Below are positions 4,711 through 6,351 of a stretch of 6,351 nucleotides of DNA, one piece after another; positions within the stretch are counted from its first letter, which is position 1; each line of letters opens with the position of its first letter. The stretch is taken from the NCBI GenBank assembly GCA_019117325.1, contig DWZY01000007.1, positions 1 to 6,351 of the forward strand, read 5' to 3'. Source of the DNA: Candidatus Brevibacterium intestinigallinarum (GTDB lineage Bacteria; Actinomycetota; Actinomycetes; Actinomycetales; Brevibacteriaceae). Made by a program: the position numbers and the translations under genes. Below the pieces are notes generated by a model. That model was not told the DNA's origin and ran no database searches. It saw only the letters and a program-made list of their open reading frames with translations.

Positions 4711-6351
4711 ATGGCTGCAGCAGACGAGACGAACGACCGCGACCGCAGGGACGACCGCGAGCGACCGCGGCGCGGCGGAGGCGGACGCGATTCTCGGGGC
4801 AGGAACGATCGCGGGCGCTCCGGCGGGCCCCGCGGAGCGACCGGCGGCCGCGCGGGCGGGCGCGACGACCGCTGGGACAACCGGCGCGACGGCAGTGGCC
4901 GGGGAGACCGCCGCGACGACGGCGCTCACGGCTCCGGACGCCGTGGCCAGGATGGCCGCGGACGCGGGGACGGCGCAGGACAGGGACGCTCCGGCGGCCG
5001 TGACGGAGGACGCCCCCAGCGCAGCCGGTGGAACGACGAGGGCCGGTCGGGTGAGGGCCGCACGGGTGCGGGCTCACGTGGCGGAGACCGGCGCGAGGAT
5101 TCGCGCCGCGATGGCCGCAGCGCGGGACGCGACGGCGGTCGCCGGTTCGACCGTGACGACCGGGGCCCCCGCCGGGAGAGCGGCCGGTTCGATCGCGACG
5201 GCGCCCGGCAGCGCTCCGACGACGGAGGCCAGCGCCGGGACGGTGGACAGCGCAGGGATGGCGGACGCAGCTTCGACCGCGATGACCGCGGTCCCCGTCG
5301 TGATGATCGGGGCCGTCCGCAGCGCGATGACCGTGGTGGCCCGCGCCGTGAGGACCGCGGCGGTTACCGTCGTGAGGACCGTGATGACCGCGGTCCCCGT
5401 CGTGATGATCGGGGCCGCCCGCGTCGGGACGACCGCGGCGGCCCCCGCCGCGATGACCGCGGTGCAGGCCGGCAGGGTGCCCGGGGCGGCGCGCAGCGGA
5501 ACGACGATCGTCCGCGCCTGCCGCAGGGCCCCCCGATCCCGGAGGGCATCACGGGCCAGGAGCTGCCGAAGGAGATCCGCGCTCAGCTGCGGCCCCTCTC
5601 GAAGGAGTCCGCGGACCGCGTCGCCCGGCACCTGGTTGCTGCCAGCGAGCTGCTGACCACCGATCCGGCCGCCGCGCACGAGCACGCGAAGACCGCTGCC
5701 GCTCGCGGCAGCAGGGTTGCGGGCGTCCGCGAGGTCGTGGGCATCCTCCTGTACAACCTGGGGCAGTACGACGAGGCGCTGCGCGAGCTGCGGACGCACC
5801 GCCGGATCTCCGGGTCGGATGACAACCTCCCGCTCATCGCGGATGCCGAGCGCGGGCGCGGGCGCGCGCAGAAGGCGCTCGAGCTGTTCACGGAGTCCTC
5901 CGAAGACCGACTGGGACACGACCTCTACACCGAACTGCTCATGGTCGCCGCTGGCGCGCACATGGATCTGGGGCAGGTGAAGGAGGCGCGCGCACTGCTC
6001 GAGACCCGCAACTTCGCGGGGAACGCGAACGGGACCCTCGTGCGCCTGCTGTCCGTCTACTCCGATGTCATCCGCCTGCAGGGCGACGCGGACCTTGCGG
6101 ATCGTTACGAGGAGCTGGCCCGCCGCACCGCGAAGGCGACGGGCACGCTCTTCGGCGATGAGGAGGTCGACCCGAATGAGGGCGTCGAGATCGTCACGCT
6201 GACGGAGCTCGAGCTGCCCGAGGACATCGAGGGCGACACCGAGGACTCCGATGAGGCCGCCGAGGCCGCAGCTGGCTCGGAGACTGCGGAGCCGAGCGAC
6301 GCGGTCGCCTCGGAGCCGGACGAGTCAGTGCCGGACGCACCCGAGGCGGAC
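4711..6351 (+). CDS. TPR-domain protein with RGG/DDRG-rich disordered N-terminus, 3' end missing
   Basis: The frame is open for 547 codons to the window end, so the stop is outside. GAGG (4701-4704) lies 6 nt before the ATG at 4711, favouring it over the ATG at 4705 that abuts the same motif; an in-frame stop at 4693 blocks longer versions. Residues 1-269 are low-complexity, almost only Arg, Gly, Asp, Ser and Pro, with repeated DDRGPRR and RGG motifs (densest at 189-250). From LPQGPPIPEG (270) a conserved helical domain begins. Residues 342-367 (VVGILLYNLGQYDEALRELR) look like a canonical TPR helix pair, with similar pairs at about 410-434 and 451-473. From about 483 the chain is strongly acidic to the cut end. 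It is cytoplasmic, with no signal peptide or membrane span. It resembles the actinobacterial TPR protein family near tlyA, NAD kinase and recN (M. tuberculosis Rv1691-like); this is from memory. Function is unknown; RNA or ribosome binding by the basic arm is a guess. Confidence 0.88.
   Translation, partial: MAAADETNDRDRRDDRERPRRGGGGRDSRGRNDRGRSGGPRGATGGRAGGRDDRWDNRRDGSGRGDRRDDGAHGSGRRGQDGRGRGDGAGQGRSGGRDGGRPQRSRWNDEGRSGEGRTGAGSRGGDRREDSRRDGRSAGRDGGRRFDRDDRGPRRESGRFDRDGARQRSDDGGQRRDGGQRRDGGRSFDRDDRGPRRDDRGRPQRDDRGGPRREDRGGYRREDRDDRGPRRDDRGRPRRDDRGGPRRDDRGAGRQGARGGAQRNDDRPRLPQGPPIPEGITGQELPKEIRAQLRPLSKESADRVARHLVAASELLTTDPAAAHEHAKTAAARGSRVAGVREVVGILLYNLGQYDEALRELRTHRRISGSDDNLPLIADAERGRGRAQKALELFTESSEDRLGHDLYTELLMVAAGAHMDLGQVKEARALLETRNFAGNANGTLVRLLSVYSDVIRLQGDADLADRYEELARRTAKATGTLFGDEEVDPNEGVEIVTLTELELPEDIEGDTEDSDEAAEAAAGSETAEPSDAVASEPDESVPDAPEAD
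5281..5315. repeat. 35-bp direct repeat, copy 1, inside the DDRG region
   Basis: This copy is identical over 35 bp to 5383-5417 and encodes DDRGPRRDDRGR (residues 191-202). The copies are offset by 102 bp, exactly 34 codons, so the reading frame is kept. The identity at DNA level, including wobble bases such as CGT and GAT that are rare elsewhere in the gene, points to recent internal duplication rather than protein-level convergence. Confidence 0.8.
5383..5417. repeat. 35-bp direct repeat, copy 2
   Basis: This is the second identical copy of the 5281-5315 segment, encoding residues 225-236. Between and after the copies, related but diverged units (DDRGGPRREDRGG, DDRGGPRRDDRG) continue the array. 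Such an array can change length by in-frame slippage or recombination. Confidence 0.8.

Noticed and set aside
4459..4929. Upstream extension of the LPxTG protein frame by about 157 residues.
   Set aside because: The extension precedes a clear signal peptide and crosses the PHO box, both promoters and the divergent gene. The ATG at 4458 has a good ribosome-binding site.
5281..5460. Regular short repeats that might suggest a CRISPR array or minisatellite origin.
   Set aside because: Repeats are in coding frame, have no unique spacers of constant length, and encode DDRG motifs within one protein.
4895..5656. A 253-codon Ala/Thr/Val-rich plus-strand frame and a 295-codon minus-strand frame (5074-5961) in the repeat region.
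   Set aside because: Both are alternative readings of the Arg/Gly/Asp repeats. The frame from 4711 is open to the window end and continues into a conserved TPR-like domain.
1..6351. Search for a mobile element, toxin-antitoxin, defence or biosynthetic system.
   Set aside because: No transposase, integrase, tRNA, terminal inverted repeats or composition shift is visible. The genes look like ordinary chromosomal actinobacterial genes.

Overview
The window is very GC-rich, with strong G/C at third codon positions. It encodes an LPxTG surface protein and a BetT-type choline transporter. All of this suggests a high-GC Gram-positive actinobacterium, most likely a Microbacterium-like member of the Microbacteriaceae. 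The genus is inferred from gene style only, since no search was possible. Four genes can be supported: two complete and two cut by the window edges. All but the last are on the minus strand.

Region 1 (1-2380, minus strand) is a choline-to-glycine-betaine module. A GTG-initiated BCCT transporter of the long BetT class (169-2289) is followed after 62 bp by the first 35 codons of an aldehyde dehydrogenase, probably betaine-aldehyde dehydrogenase (1-106). Choline taken up by the first would be oxidised to the osmoprotectant glycine betaine, in part by the second. A candidate promoter and a 12-bp perfect palindrome (possible operator) lie just upstream of the transporter.

Region 2 (2387-4590, minus strand) is a single gene for a 676-residue secreted, LPRTG-anchored protein of the choice-of-anchor I family. 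It ends in a 14-bp perfect GC-rich hairpin 8 bp after the stop codon. Upstream lies the most informative regulatory signal of the window: three GTTCACC-like heptamers repeated at exact 11-bp steps, with a fourth degenerate unit in phase. This is the architecture of an actinobacterial PhoP binding site (PHO box) and suggests phosphate control of this surface protein.

Region 3 (4591-6351, plus strand) is divergent. It holds a short leader with a hairpin and a 15-codon Arg-rich mini-ORF, then a gene running off the window end. That protein has a 269-residue Arg/Gly/Asp-rich disordered N-terminus with DDRG-type repeats, a helical TPR-like domain, and an acidic tail. It resembles the conserved actinobacterial TPR protein found near tlyA, NAD kinase and recN in other genomes.

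I see no mobile element, CRISPR array, RNA gene or defence system. The very long open frames antisense to the transporter and through the divergent promoter are GC-driven shadows. The best candidates for something undescribed are the PHO-box-controlled surface protein and the RGG-like tripartite protein.
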